A DNA stretch of 64,000 bases from an uncultured Rickettsiales bacterium. Lineage in GTDB: Bacteria > Pseudomonadota > Alphaproteobacteria > Rs-D84. The first letter of the stretch is position 1. Every line of letters starts with the position of its first letter. The position numbers were made by a program, and so were the translations under genes. The DNA lies in contig URBZ01000005.1 of NCBI GenBank assembly GCA_900546225.1, forward strand, positions 1-64,000, given 5' to 3'. A model generated the notes under the pieces. That model saw only the letters and a program-made list of their open reading frames with translations. It was not told where the DNA came from and did no database searches. Shown here piece by piece: positions 35,038 to 43,886 of the stretch.

Positions 35038-37125
35038 CTAATCTTCCAAGAAACTGCGCAATTTACGTGCACGCGTTGGGTGCTTTAACTTGTTCAGTGC
35101 CTTTTGTTCAATCTGGCGGATACGTTCACGGGTAACACCGATGTATTCACCAACCTCTTCCAGTGTGCTGGTTTTATTGGTGCTCATACCAAAACGCTGG
35201 CGCAGAACGGTTTCTTCCTTTGGATCAAGTTCAGACAGAATCTGGGTAACGATTTTACGCAGATTCTTTTGCGCGGCCGAAACGAATGGATTCTTGGCCG
35301 TTTCGTCGGCGATGATTTCAATACGGCTGCTGTCGTCTTCGCTGCCGACGGGTGCTTCCAATGAAATTGGTTTCAAGTTCACCTTCATTGCCTTGTGAAT
35401 CTTGTCCACCGGCAGATAGATAATCTTGGACAATTCTTCGGCGGTCGGCTGGCGACCATATTTATGCATAAACTGGCGCGACGCACGCTGAATCTTGTGA
35501 ATATTGTCAATCATGTGCACAGGAATACGAATTGTACGCGCCTGATCGGCAATACTGCGCGAAATACCCTGCTGAATCCAGTTTGTCGCATAGGTCGAGA
35601 ATTTATTCCCCAGACGATAATCAAACTTGTCTACGGCCTTCATCAAGCCAATATTGCCGTCCTGAACCAAGTCCGAGAAATCCAATCCTAAACCGCGGTT
35701 GCTGGACTTTTTCGCAAATTTGATAACCAGACGCAAGTTCGCCTCTATCATTTCGCGTTTTGCACGGGCGGCTTCGGCCTGACCACGGCGCACCAGTTCA
35801 ACAACCTTTTTATATTCAGCGGTTGGCTGGCCTGTTTCGCGCGCAATGGCGGTGATGTCTTCTTGAATCTTCAAGATGTCTTTTTCGTGTTTCTTGGCAA
35901 AGTTCGCCCACGCTGGATTCTTGTGTTTCATCAACTTTTTAACCCAGTTGCGATTCAGTTCATTTCCGGTGTATTCAGCCAAGAAATCTTCGCGTTTAAT
36001 CTTGTTTGCCAATGCCAAACGCAACAATTTCCCCTCCAGCCCCATCAACAGTTGGTCACGCTGGGTCAGGTGTTCCAGAATTTCGGCAATACGATCATCG
36101 TTCAGGCGAATCTTGCTGACGTGTTCGAACAATTCCAGACGCATTTTGGCATATTTCTTTTCCAACGCATCGTCTGGCTTGGACGATGTCAACAGATTTT
36201 CCAGACGCTTTGCCTGCAATTTCTGCATGCTGTTAAAGATGCGTTTGATTTTTGTGAACAGGTCGGTGACCATTGGCATCAGGGCCTCTTCCATTACTGG
36301 AATTGGAACGCCAGATGTGCCACGTGGGGTATCTTCTTTCTTGACACCATCTTCGTCATCATCTTCGTCGTCTTCGTCATCTTCGTCGTCATCAGATGTG
36401 GTGGATTCTTCCAAATCGTCCAGTTCATCATCGTCCAATTCGTCGACGTGTTCAACACCCTTGGATTTCAGGGCCTCTGACAATGCGGCCAACGATTTCT
36501 GTTCGGATTCAGACGAATACATTACTTCCAAATTCAGAATATAGCGCAGACGAATATCTTCGTTCAACAACTGCTGATACCAATCCAACATTGCCTGAAT
36601 TGTCATTGGGCTTTCGCACAGGCCATAGACCATCAGACGTGTGGCGGCTTCGATACGTTGGGCAATCGCAACCTCGCCAGCGGCGGTCAACAACTGAACC
36701 GTGCCGATTTGTTTCAGGTATGATTGAACAGAATCCTGAACGCCCAACACCAGATTACCCGTCTGGCTGCGTTCCAACTGTTTGGCATAATGTTCATAAT
36801 CGTCATCGTTGACGTCAACCTGTTCCGCGTCCGCATTCAGCAAATTGCGTGTTTTGTCGCGTGGTTCGTCGGAATCGTCGTCATAATACTTTTCCATTTC
36901 TTGGGAAAAATTATCGGATTCCAATACTTCCAGTCCCAAATCCTGTTGAAAGAAATCCAGAACCTCTTCCTGTTCTTCATCAGGCACTTCGTCCGCTTCG
37001 GTGGCGGCATCAAAGTCCATTTTGGACAGATAGCCAACCTCGACCGCTGATGTTGCAAGTTTTTGCAGATTTTCCGGCAACGATTCAATCAACAACTTTG
37101 TCGCGTCGTCCAGTTTCTTAGCCAT
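35038..37125 (-). CDS. rpoD: RNA polymerase sigma factor RpoD (sigma-70)
   Basis: Primary sigma factor, 695 residues. Region 1.1 is at the N-terminus (LLIESLPENLQKLATSAVEVGYL is split as LLIESLPENLQK, EVGYL). A highly acidic tract of alternating Asp/Glu (near 240-262) lies in the non-conserved region. Region 2 shows LRLVIKFAKKSSNRGLGLDF, DLVQDGNIGLMKAVDKFDY, FSTYATNWIQQGISRSIAD; region 4.2 shows TLEEVGEYIGVTRERIRQIE. The TTGaca/TATAAT promoters in this window fit such a factor. The ribosome site is GGGGG. It follows trcR by 46 nt. Confidence 0.97.
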   Translation of the reverse strand: MAKKLDDATKLLIESLPENLQKLATSAVEVGYLSKMDFDAATEADEVPDEEQEEVLDFFQQDLGLEVLESDNFSQEMEKYYDDDSDEPRDKTRNLLNADAEQVDVNDDDYEHYAKQLERSQTGNLVLGVQDSVQSYLKQIGTVQLLTAAGEVAIAQRIEAATRLMVYGLCESPMTIQAMLDWYQQLLNEDIRLRYILNLEVMYSSESEQKSLAALSEALKSKGVEHVDELDDDELDDLEESTTSDDDEDDEDDEDDDEDGVKKEDTPRGTSGVPIPVMEEALMPMVTDLFTKIKRIFNSMQKLQAKRLENLLTSSKPDDALEKKYAKMRLELFEHVSKIRLNDDRIAEILEHLTQRDQLLMGLEGKLLRLALANKIKREDFLAEYTGNELNRNWVKKLMKHKNPAWANFAKKHEKDILKIQEDITAIARETGQPTAEYKKVVELVRRGQAEAARAKREMIEANLRLVIKFAKKSSNRGLGLDFSDLVQDGNIGLMKAVDKFDYRLGNKFSTYATNWIQQGISRSIADQARTIRIPVHMIDNIHKIQRASRQFMHKYGRQPTAEELSKIIYLPVDKIHKAMKVNLKPISLEAPVGSEDDSSRIEIIADETAKNPFVSAAQKNLRKIVTQILSELDPKEETVLRQRFGMSTNKTSTLEEVGEYIGVTRERIRQIEQKALNKLKHPTRARKLRSFLED

Positions 37126-37171
37126 AAACTGACCCCCAAGAATTTGTAAAAGTAAATTAAACGGTTAAAAC

Positions 37172-37696
37172 TTATTTCTTTTTTGTCGCCTTGGCCACAG
37201 CGTCGTGCACGGCGGATTCAGACACCAAACCCAATACAATCGGGCTCTGGATTTGAATCAGAGAGTAAGATTTGTGCGTTTTATTACGAATTGATGCGAC
37301 GGTTGGATTCGTGCTGCGCATCAGGCGCGCGATTTGACCATCGGACAATTCTGGATAATTTTTCAGAATCCACAAAATACCACCCAAGCGGTTTTGACGA
37401 TGTAATTTTGGTGTATAACCAACGCCTTTCTTGTTTTGTTTCTGTTGCGCTTCGACAATTTCTTCGCGCAATGTCAGGCGTGCAGATGGGTCTGCTTCGC
37501 ATTTTTCAATATCTTCACGTGTCAACTGACCGTTCAAGATTGGGTTCAGACCCTGAATCTTGTACGTTTCGGCATCGGCGATATTTTTAACCTCTAATTC
37601 ATGCAGACCGCAGAAATCAGCGATTTGTTCAAACGTCAATGCAGTATTTTCAATCAACCAAAGTGCAGTGGATTTTGGCATATATGGGTAATTCAT
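37172..37696 (-). CDS. trcR: DUF1013 family regulator, TrcR-like
   Basis: TrcR-type proteins are alphaproteobacterial DNA-associated regulators linked to cell-cycle transcription. The 174-residue product shows the family start PKSTALWLIENTALTFEQIA, FCGLHELEVKNIADAE, GLNPILNGQLTREDIEKCE, and QNRLGGILWILKNYPELSDG with IARLMRSTNPTVASIRNKTH, a helix-turn-helix-like part. The start at 37696 has AGAGGA upstream. It probably forms one transcript with rpoD, a link worth noting for growth control. Confidence 0.85.
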   Translation of the reverse strand: MNYPYMPKSTALWLIENTALTFEQIADFCGLHELEVKNIADAETYKIQGLNPILNGQLTREDIEKCEADPSARLTLREEIVEAQQKQNKKGVGYTPKLHRQNRLGGILWILKNYPELSDGQIARLMRSTNPTVASIRNKTHKSYSLIQIQSPIVLGLVSESAVHDAVAKATKKK

Positions 37697-37795
37697 GAAT
37701 AATCCTCTTGTTGCTGGGGGCAATATACACCAAAATTGCCCCAGATTCAAGATAAAAGTTCAAATAAAAGTGCGCCCGCATGTGGGGTGCAAACA

Positions 37796-37821
37796 TAAAA
37801 AAGCCCCGTAATTTACGGGGC
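37796..37821 (-). terminator. Terminator of the ihfB-accDA operon
   Basis: GCCCCGTA-ATT-TACGGGGC perfect 8-bp stem followed on the minus strand by six T. Confidence 0.92.
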
Positions 37822-37828
37822 GGGGATT

Positions 37829-39571
37829 TTATTCATGGTCTGACCCAGTTTCAGGGCCATAGATTTCGACATCGCGTGTCATTGCCATGAACTTTTCTGC
37901 GCGCAGTGCCGGCAACTGGTCGGCGGGGATTTTTTGCAATTCTGCAATATTTTCCGCAACCGCGGTGGACAACAGTTCCATTGTTGTTTGCCAGTCCGTG
38001 TGTGCACCACCGGCGGGCTCGTCAATAATCCCGTCGATAACGTTCAGGTTTGCCATATCACGTGCGGTCAATTTCATTGCCTGTGCGGCAACGGCCTTGA
38101 ACTTGTTATCTTTCCACAAGATACTGGCGCAAGATTCCGGTGCAATTACCGAATAAATCGCGTTTTCCATCATCAGTACGCGGTCGGCTGTACCGATTGC
38201 GATTGCACCCCCAGAACCGCCCTGACCCACGTTGACGGCGACATATGGCGTTTTGATGGACAACCCCAACGACATTGATGCCGCAACGGCCTGCGATTGG
38301 CCGCGTTCTTCGCCCTCGCGGCCAGCGAACGCGCCGGCGGTATCAAACAGCGAAATCAGTGGCAGGTTAAACTTTTCCGCCAAACGCATCATACGTTGGG
38401 CCTTGCGATAGCCATCAGGATTTGCCATACCAAAACGGTGCTTTTGACGTGTTTCGATGGTGCGGCCCTGTTCCTGACCGATGATTACAGCCGGTATGCC
38501 ACGCCAATAACCAATACCACTGCCCATGGCGGGATCTTCGGCATACAGACGGTCGCCCGCCAGATATGTCCATTCGTCAACAATCCCGTTGATATAATCC
38601 AAGAAATGCGGGCGGTTTTCATTACGTGCCAACAACACTTTGTCATAGGCGTCTGTTTCACCCATACCGCGAACCTTTTTGTTGTCATTCAGCGGGGTTG
38701 AAACGTTGATTGGCTTGGCCTCGTGCGGTTGTTTGGTCAACACCGCCAAAACACGCGACAGTGCGTCATGCAGGCCATCGCGCGGCACAACCATATCAAC
38801 CATACCGTGTTCGTACAGGTATTCGGCGGTCTGGAAATTAGACGGCAATTTTTCACGAATATTCTGTTCGATAACGCGACGTCCAGCAAATCCGATACGT
38901 GCGCCGGCCTCTGCAATATGAATATCACCCAGCATTGCAAACGATGCGGTTACACCGCCATACGTTGGGTCGGTCAACAGCACGATATACGGAATGCCGT
39001 TCGCATGCAGGCGATTTACCGCAACCGTTGTGCGCGCCATCTGCATCAATGACAAGATATTTTCTTGCATACGTGCACCACCAGATGCGACCACCATTAC
39101 AAATGGGCGACGGGTCTGGATTGCGTGCTCCATACTGGCGATAATGCCATCGCCGGCGGCACGTCCCATTGAACCCATCATAAAGTCACCGTTTAACACG
39201 CAAATCGTTGTTGGTACACCACCCAGAACGCCATCGGCCGACACAACGGCGTCGTGATTGCCGTTGTCGCTGCGGGCCTCGGCCAAGCGGGCCTTGTACG
39301 GCATACGATCAACAAATTCCAATGGGTCATCGGACACCGTTGGCAAATCCAAGCGCGTCCATTCGTTATTATCAAACAACAGGTCAAAACGCTGTTTCGG
39401 CGTCATAATAAACGCACGACCACAGCGCGGACAGATGTATAAGTTGTCTTTGTAATCCTTGTAATAAACCAAGCGACCACAGGATTCGCATTTAATCCAC
39501 ATCAGGCGACGAATTTTGTCATATCGCGCGCGGTCGTCGTTTTTAATTCCAGATTTTTTACCAAATAACAT
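37829..39571 (-). CDS. accDA: Fused acetyl-CoA carboxylase carboxyltransferase, AccD-AccA
   Basis: One 580-residue chain carries both halves of the carboxyltransferase that makes malonyl-CoA for fatty acids. Residues about 1-285 are AccD: WIKCESCGRLVYYKD and ICPRCGRAF (zinc finger), VVASGGARMQENILSLMQMA, TYGGVTASFAMLGD, GFAGRRVIEQ. Residues about 300-580 are AccA: NRPHFLDYINGIVDEW, GMANPDGYRKAQRMMRLAEK, GAFAGREGEERGQSQAVA, GQGGSGGAIAIGTAD, YSVIAPESCASILWKD, DEPAGGAHTD. The AccA N-terminal helices are shortened at the join. The frame is continuous, with a terminator after it. It follows ihfB by 3 nt. Confidence 0.95.
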   Translation of the reverse strand: MLFGKKSGIKNDDRARYDKIRRLMWIKCESCGRLVYYKDYKDNLYICPRCGRAFIMTPKQRFDLLFDNNEWTRLDLPTVSDDPLEFVDRMPYKARLAEARSDNGNHDAVVSADGVLGGVPTTICVLNGDFMMGSMGRAAGDGIIASMEHAIQTRRPFVMVVASGGARMQENILSLMQMARTTVAVNRLHANGIPYIVLLTDPTYGGVTASFAMLGDIHIAEAGARIGFAGRRVIEQNIREKLPSNFQTAEYLYEHGMVDMVVPRDGLHDALSRVLAVLTKQPHEAKPINVSTPLNDNKKVRGMGETDAYDKVLLARNENRPHFLDYINGIVDEWTYLAGDRLYAEDPAMGSGIGYWRGIPAVIIGQEQGRTIETRQKHRFGMANPDGYRKAQRMMRLAEKFNLPLISLFDTAGAFAGREGEERGQSQAVAASMSLGLSIKTPYVAVNVGQGGSGGAIAIGTADRVLMMENAIYSVIAPESCASILWKDNKFKAVAAQAMKLTARDMANLNVIDGIIDEPAGGAHTDWQTTMELLSTAVAENIAELQKIPADQLPALRAEKFMAMTRDVEIYGPETGSDHE

Positions 39572-39574
39572 GTT

Positions 39575-39853
39575 TTATCCATTCATTTTCTTGGTCAATT
39601 CGCGGCTGGGCTTGAACAAAATAGTTGTGCTGGCCGGCAATGGCATTGGTTTGCCTGTGCATGGGTTATAACCAACCTTGGTTGCGCGGGCACGTGGCTG
39701 GAATGTGCCAAAACCACGAACCTCTATGCGATCGCCGGCGGCAATCGCCTCCATCATATGATCAGACACGGTGTCCAATATCGCGGCGGCGTCCGACGCG
39801 CGCATGTGGCGAAATTGAACCTGAATAGTACGTACAATATCAGAACGTTTCAT
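39575..39853 (-). CDS. HU/IHF-family protein, IHF beta-like
   Basis: Nucleoid-associated DNA-bending protein, 92 residues. MKRSDIVRTIQVQF, a dimerisation helix, GDRIEVRGFGTFQPRARA and the beta-arm YNPCTGKPMPLPAS with TILFKPSRELTKKM match the family; the RIEVRGFGTF arm and PRARATKVGYNP resemble IhfB more than HU. A start at 39853 has GGAAGAGTT upstream. It precedes accDA by 3 nt. Confidence 0.88.
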   Translation of the reverse strand: MKRSDIVRTIQVQFRHMRASDAAAILDTVSDHMMEAIAAGDRIEVRGFGTFQPRARATKVGYNPCTGKPMPLPASTTILFKPSRELTKKMNG

Positions 39854-40012
39854 AACTCTTCCTTTTTTCCTTCTGGTGTGTTGCATATTATTTATATCAT
39901 AGCACATTTTATCAAGAGTAAAGTTTTTTCTGCATATGAAAAATATGAAAACGTTCTTGGTGCGTCAGATGGCATCCAATGGTACGTTCAGCGTATAAAA
40001 ACGGAGGCAACA

Positions 40013-40708
40013 ATGTATGAATTTTCAGATAATTGCACAAAACCAATGCCACTGATTGGCGATAATGCGCCCGCATTTACTGCGCGCACGACAAACGGCA
40101 CAGTGAATTTCCCCGACGATTATGCCGGCAAATGGGTGATTTTATTTTCGCACCCATCGGATTTCACACCGATTTGCACAACTGAATTTATGACATTTCA
40201 GTCAATGATTGACGATTTTCATAAACTGAATACGGAAATCATAGGCCTGTCGGTTGGAACACTGACGGGGCATTTGGCATGGATAGAGGCCATTCGCAAC
40301 CTGAAATTCGGTGATTTGCATGATATTCACATTACTTTCCCAATCATTGACGATATGACGATGTCTGTTGCACGCAAATACGGTATGATTCACCCACACG
40401 CGTCTGATACGGCAACGGTGCGCGCGGTATTCATTATTGACCCGAATGGCATAATCAGATTGATTTTATATTACCCTGCGTCGGTTGGACGCAATATGGA
40501 CGAAATACGACGCGCCCTGATTGCATTACAGACGTCTGACAAATACCACGTTTCGACGCCTGCGAATTGGAAACCAAACGATGACGTTGTTGCGCCCGCG
40601 CCCGCCACAACGGCGCAAATGGACGCGCGGTTAAACAACCGTAATCGCGGTCTGGACGTTCAGGCGTGGTTTTTGACGTTCCGTAAGTTACCAAAACAAA
40701 AGAACTAG
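40013..40708 (+). CDS. Peroxiredoxin, 1-Cys (Prx6) type
   Basis: Thiol peroxidase reducing H2O2 and organic peroxides. 231 residues: IGDNAPAFTARTTNGTVNFP, FSHPSDFTPICTTEF (peroxidatic Cys55 in the PxxxTxxC-like loop), GLSVGTLTGHLAWIEAI, IIDDMTMSVARKYGMI, AVFIIDPNGIIRLILYYP, and the Prx6 C-terminal TPANWKPNDDV. The only other Cys is residue 8, so no C-terminal resolving Cys is present. The start at 40013 follows ACGGAGG. Suits an anaerobe that meets oxygen, like the rubrerythrin here. Confidence 0.93.
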   Translation: MYEFSDNCTKPMPLIGDNAPAFTARTTNGTVNFPDDYAGKWVILFSHPSDFTPICTTEFMTFQSMIDDFHKLNTEIIGLSVGTLTGHLAWIEAIRNLKFGDLHDIHITFPIIDDMTMSVARKYGMIHPHASDTATVRAVFIIDPNGIIRLILYYPASVGRNMDEIRRALIALQTSDKYHVSTPANWKPNDDVVAPAPATTAQMDARLNNRNRGLDVQAWFLTFRKLPKQKN

Positions 40709-41046
40709 AACACCAACGGAAAATCGCGAATGTCCAATGGGACACCATCGCGGTCGGGATTCCACTGGTATTGTTCCATTATAACGTGCCGATCGGGGGT
40801 GAATTTTACCCCTTCGGCGCGCAGGGATTTATACTGTTCGTCCGCAAAACCGCCACACAAACTGCCATCTTTGAATACAACGCGATGCCACGGCAGATGC
40901 CAACTGTTTTTATTGTTTGATGCATACCCCACAAATCGCGCCATGCGCGGGCGGCCAATCATCGCCGCAATTTGACCAAATGTCGCCACGCGTCCCGACG
41001 GGATACGTGCAACAACGTCATAAACTTGTTCATTAAATGTTTTCAT
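40705..41046 (-). CDS. Alkyltransferase-like protein (ATL), MGMT family
   Basis: DNA-damage binding protein. 113 residues match the C-terminal domain of O6-methylguanine-DNA methyltransferase: VYDVVARIPSGRVATFGQIAAMIG, RFVGYASNNK, and LPWHRVVFKDGSLCGG. The catalytic PCHR is PWHR here (Trp53), the hallmark of ATL proteins, which bind alkylated guanine and pass it to nucleotide excision repair instead of repairing it. Tail-to-tail with the peroxiredoxin with 4 nt overlap. Confidence 0.93.
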   Translation of the reverse strand: MKTFNEQVYDVVARIPSGRVATFGQIAAMIGRPRMARFVGYASNNKNSWHLPWHRVVFKDGSLCGGFADEQYKSLRAEGVKFTPDRHVIMEQYQWNPDRDGVPLDIRDFPLVF

Positions 41047-41062
41047 GGGAATTTAATAATTC

Positions 41063-41152
41063 TGGCGGAGAAGAAGGGATTCGAACCCTTGATACGGTTG
41101 CCCGTATACACGATTTCGAGTCGCGCGCATTCGACCACTCTGCCACTTCTCC
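41063..41152 (-). tRNA. tRNA-Ser (anticodon CGA)
   Basis: 90 nt class II tRNA with a long variable arm and encoded CCA. Acceptor GGAGAAG/CTTCTCC, discriminator G (usual for serine), anticodon loop CTCGAAA giving CGA (reads UCG), T arm AAGGG-TTCGAAT-CCCTT. Confidence 0.95.
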
Positions 41153-41164
41153 GCAATGGTCGGT

Positions 41165-41192
41165 ATTATACAGATTTTGTTTTGCTTTGCAA
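41165..41192 (-). promoter_or_regulatory. tRNA-Ser promoter
   Basis: Minus strand TTGCAA (41192-41187), 16 nt, TATAAT (41170-41165), 12 nt before the tRNA. Confidence 0.75.
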
Positions 41193-41228
41193 GTGTTTAT
41201 ATTCTGTTGATTGCATGTATCAGGGCAT

Positions 41229-42425
41229 TTAGACGTCAAAATTGTAGTTTTTTACGGATTTAACGATTGCCGCAACCAGTTTGTTTTGGTGTGCGTCACT
41301 GTTTAACAGTTTCTCTTCGCCCGCGTTGGACAAATGTCCCAATTCAATCAGTGCCCCCGGAACGGTTGAACGCAATACCGCAAATGGTGCGTGACGAACA
41401 TCCGGCCCGCGTTGCTGTTCGATTTTTGCATTGCGAAATGCGCGCGATGCGCCATTTGCGTATTCTTCGGACATTTCGGCAACCGCGTGTTGCTGCAATG
41501 CAGACAACGCACTGCGAATATTGGGTTCGAAATCTGTGAATCCCTCTACCCCAATCTTGTCAGCGGCATTTTCGGCCTCTGCCAATTTCTTGGCCTCTTC
41601 GTCTGATGCCTTTTCAGATAATGTATAAACCGAAAAACCCTTCATCGCACGGCTGGGATTGGCGTTGGCGTGCAGCGATATGAACAAGTCCGCCTTGCGT
41701 CGTTCACCAATGGCGGCACGATCCGCCAATTTCAGATATGTGTCATCGCTGCGTGTCAGGTATGTTTTGAATCCGGCGTTGTTCAATTTGTTACGCAACT
41801 TGCGTGCCACTGACAAGACGACCGTCTTTTCCTTTGTGCCATTTTTCCCAATGCAACCAGGGTCTTTGCCGCCATGGCCGGCATCAATCACAATCACGTA
41901 TTTGCCCGCGGTGGTGGATTGCGCCTTGGTGGTTGCAGATTTGGTTGACGTTGATGCTGATGTTGTCGTGGCGGCCGATGTGGTGCTGGTCGTGCCCGCA
42001 CCAGTACCCGCAACAAAATCCAAGACCAAGCGATAGTCATTATCGCCGTTTGGTGACAAAATCATAATCTGTGATTTAGCAATATCGGCGATTGGTCGCG
42101 TCAGGTTCACAACGATTTGCGCACTGTCACCATTTTGCACCTGTGCGATGGATTTTGCCAGTGTGCCCGACGCCAGCTTTTTGGTTGCATTGGTATTTAC
42201 CGTTGTGTTTGCCAGATTTATAACCAGTTGGTTTTGCGGATACGACAACGAATAAGTCGGCCGCGATGCAGTTTCAATGACCAGTCGCGTTTTTCCATTG
42301 GGCTGTGCGCCCGTGCGCAATGATTTAACCGAATTGCGCGCCGCAAACACCACGCGCGGCATACATGCAACCGCAGATACCGCAAAAACACTAACTTTTA
42401 ACAGATTACGTCTTGATATTTTCAT
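41229..42425 (-). CDS. N-acetylmuramoyl-L-alanine amidase, AmiC type, Tat-exported
   Basis: Periplasmic cell-wall amidase for daughter-cell separation. 398 residues. The N-terminus SRRNLLKVSVFAVSAVA has the twin-arginine pattern. An AMIN domain (residues about 38-135) and a Thr/Ser/Ala linker come next, then the Amidase_3 catalytic domain: VIDAGHGGKDPG (zinc His), GTKEKTVVLSVARKL (Glu), ISLHANANPSR (His), and ALIELGHLSN (catalytic Glu). Family length is usual. The tRNA-Ser gene follows downstream on the same strand. Confidence 0.95.
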   Translation of the reverse strand: MKISRRNLLKVSVFAVSAVACMPRVVFAARNSVKSLRTGAQPNGKTRLVIETASRPTYSLSYPQNQLVINLANTTVNTNATKKLASGTLAKSIAQVQNGDSAQIVVNLTRPIADIAKSQIMILSPNGDNDYRLVLDFVAGTGAGTTSTTSAATTTSASTSTKSATTKAQSTTAGKYVIVIDAGHGGKDPGCIGKNGTKEKTVVLSVARKLRNKLNNAGFKTYLTRSDDTYLKLADRAAIGERRKADLFISLHANANPSRAMKGFSVYTLSEKASDEEAKKLAEAENAADKIGVEGFTDFEPNIRSALSALQQHAVAEMSEEYANGASRAFRNAKIEQQRGPDVRHAPFAVLRSTVPGALIELGHLSNAGEEKLLNSDAHQNKLVAAIVKSVKNYNFDV

Positions 42426-42475
42426 TTGCGTAAAATTATATCAAAATTCACACCCGCATTCAAGAAATAACACAA

Positions 42476-42499
42476 GAAAAAACCGCCAAACGGCGGTTT
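42476..42499 (-). terminator. Terminator of the 415-aa exported protein
   Basis: AAACCGCC-GTT-TGGCGGTTT on the minus strand with a following T-run. Confidence 0.88.
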
Positions 42500-42521
42500 A
42501 ATTTTGTGTGTGCGGCACGCG

Positions 42522-43769
42522 TTACTGGCTGACACAATTTGCAAACATTTGCGCCACCATTGTTGTTTCGGTGGACGACAATGTTGCAACCGGCACGATA
42601 AAGCAACGGCCACTGTCGCGAATAATAAATACTTTTGTCCCGCGCTTGTATGCGGTCTGCATATTGTCCATCTGGGACGATGACAAGAACGCATTTTGGG
42701 TCAATGCAGAATTAGACAATCCCGCCTGAACAACCTGTGACGCGGTGGCGTAGTTTTCCAGTGTATGGGACGATGTAACCTCCATATAAATCGACTGGTC
42801 ACCATATGGATTTTCAACGTTTGTATCAGTGGACGGGAATGCAACGCCGACCGCCAATGCCGCCGCCGTTTGCAACGCTGTTGGTTGGTTCGATGATGTG
42901 CCGGACGTACCCGACGTGTTGATTGTCATATCGTCGCCGCACGCCAGATTCATACGATTTGTATAGCCAGCCAAGACAGAGTCAACCGCCGCCTGCCATT
43001 CTGAACCCTTTTTGTTCAAATCCAAACTGACAATTTTTTCGGCCCAGCCCCAAATGTTTGCACCAACATTGCCGGCATTGGCGAAACGAGTTACCATTTC
43101 CGCACTGCCCCCTGGGACGCCCGCACCACAGTAATCGGTCAATTGTGTGGTCAGCATACTGGTTGTTTCATTGCCATACGCCAACGCAACAGAATGGCAC
43201 GCCATTGCGGCCTGTAATTCCTGACGGCGTTGCAGGCACAGGTCTGAATGAGATTTTGACAACTGGGTCGCCATATTTCTCATAGACAGATACGACATCA
43301 ATTCCTGTTGCACATATGGTGGACACAGACGCGCCGCAGTATTCATACCCGCCCCGCCCGTACGCGTGTTTGTGTTATACTGGGGCAGTAATACCGACGT
43401 ATCTTTCTGTAAGCACAACAGTGCATAGTTGTACAGTTCGCTTTCGGTTGCGTATTGACATTTTGATTCACGCTGGCCGGGGACAACGGTCACATCGCCA
43501 CAGTAATCAGACAAGCATTTATAGATTTTTTCACGGCACGCCGAATCCACGTCCGGTTGATTCACCATGAAATATGTATTCCGCTGGTTTGTTTTGTATG
43601 CATTTGCCAATCCCGCGTTACCACGACCGCCACTGGTGGTTGCAGTATTTACCGACACATAACGCGCAGAACCCGAATTGGTTGCCGTTGTACCCGCCGA
43701 TACCGCATACGCATCAAAACCACAGAAAATCAGCCCCAGCGAGGCAAATATACCGAAAATGTTTTTCAT
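42522..43769 (-). CDS. Exported cysteine-containing protein, 415 aa
   Basis: Function unknown. A signal peptide (NIFGIFASLGLIFCGFDAYA) precedes a mature part starting with Ser/Thr/Gly-rich sequence. CREKIYKCLSDYC near residue 80 has the same C-x6-C-x4-C layout as CREAYSTCMDQFC in the 857-aa protein. Other Cys recur every 20-50 residues (CLQKD, LCPPY, LCLQRRQ, YCGAG). No anchor seen. I chose the ATG at 43769, preceded by AGAGGG, over the longer frame that reads into prfB. Divergent from prfB. Confidence 0.8.
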   Translation of the reverse strand: MKNIFGIFASLGLIFCGFDAYAVSAGTTATNSGSARYVSVNTATTSGGRGNAGLANAYKTNQRNTYFMVNQPDVDSACREKIYKCLSDYCGDVTVVPGQRESKCQYATESELYNYALLCLQKDTSVLLPQYNTNTRTGGAGMNTAARLCPPYVQQELMSYLSMRNMATQLSKSHSDLCLQRRQELQAAMACHSVALAYGNETTSMLTTQLTDYCGAGVPGGSAEMVTRFANAGNVGANIWGWAEKIVSLDLNKKGSEWQAAVDSVLAGYTNRMNLACGDDMTINTSGTSGTSSNQPTALQTAAALAVGVAFPSTDTNVENPYGDQSIYMEVTSSHTLENYATASQVVQAGLSNSALTQNAFLSSSQMDNMQTAYKRGTKVFIIRDSGRCFIVPVATLSSTETTMVAQMFANCVSQ

Positions 43770-43851
43770 TAAAATCCCTCTCGTTATGAAAATTTTAACA
43801 TAATCGACAAAAAAACGCAAACGTTCATTTGTGTCCGCCACCAGAAAAATA

Positions 43852-43879
43852 TTGATTTGAACAAATAAATTGATACTAT
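43852..43879 (+). promoter_or_regulatory. Leaderless promoter of prfB
   Basis: TTGATT (43852-43857), 16 nt, TACTAT (43874-43879), then 7 nt to the ATG at 43887. Confidence 0.65.
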
Positions 43880-43886
43880 GGGTCGC

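Noticed and set aside
35863..36544. Two long plus-strand frames (205 and 222 codons) over rpoD
   Set aside because: They are shadows of the rpoD coding sequence; the Ser-rich stretch is just the antisense of its Asp/Glu tract.
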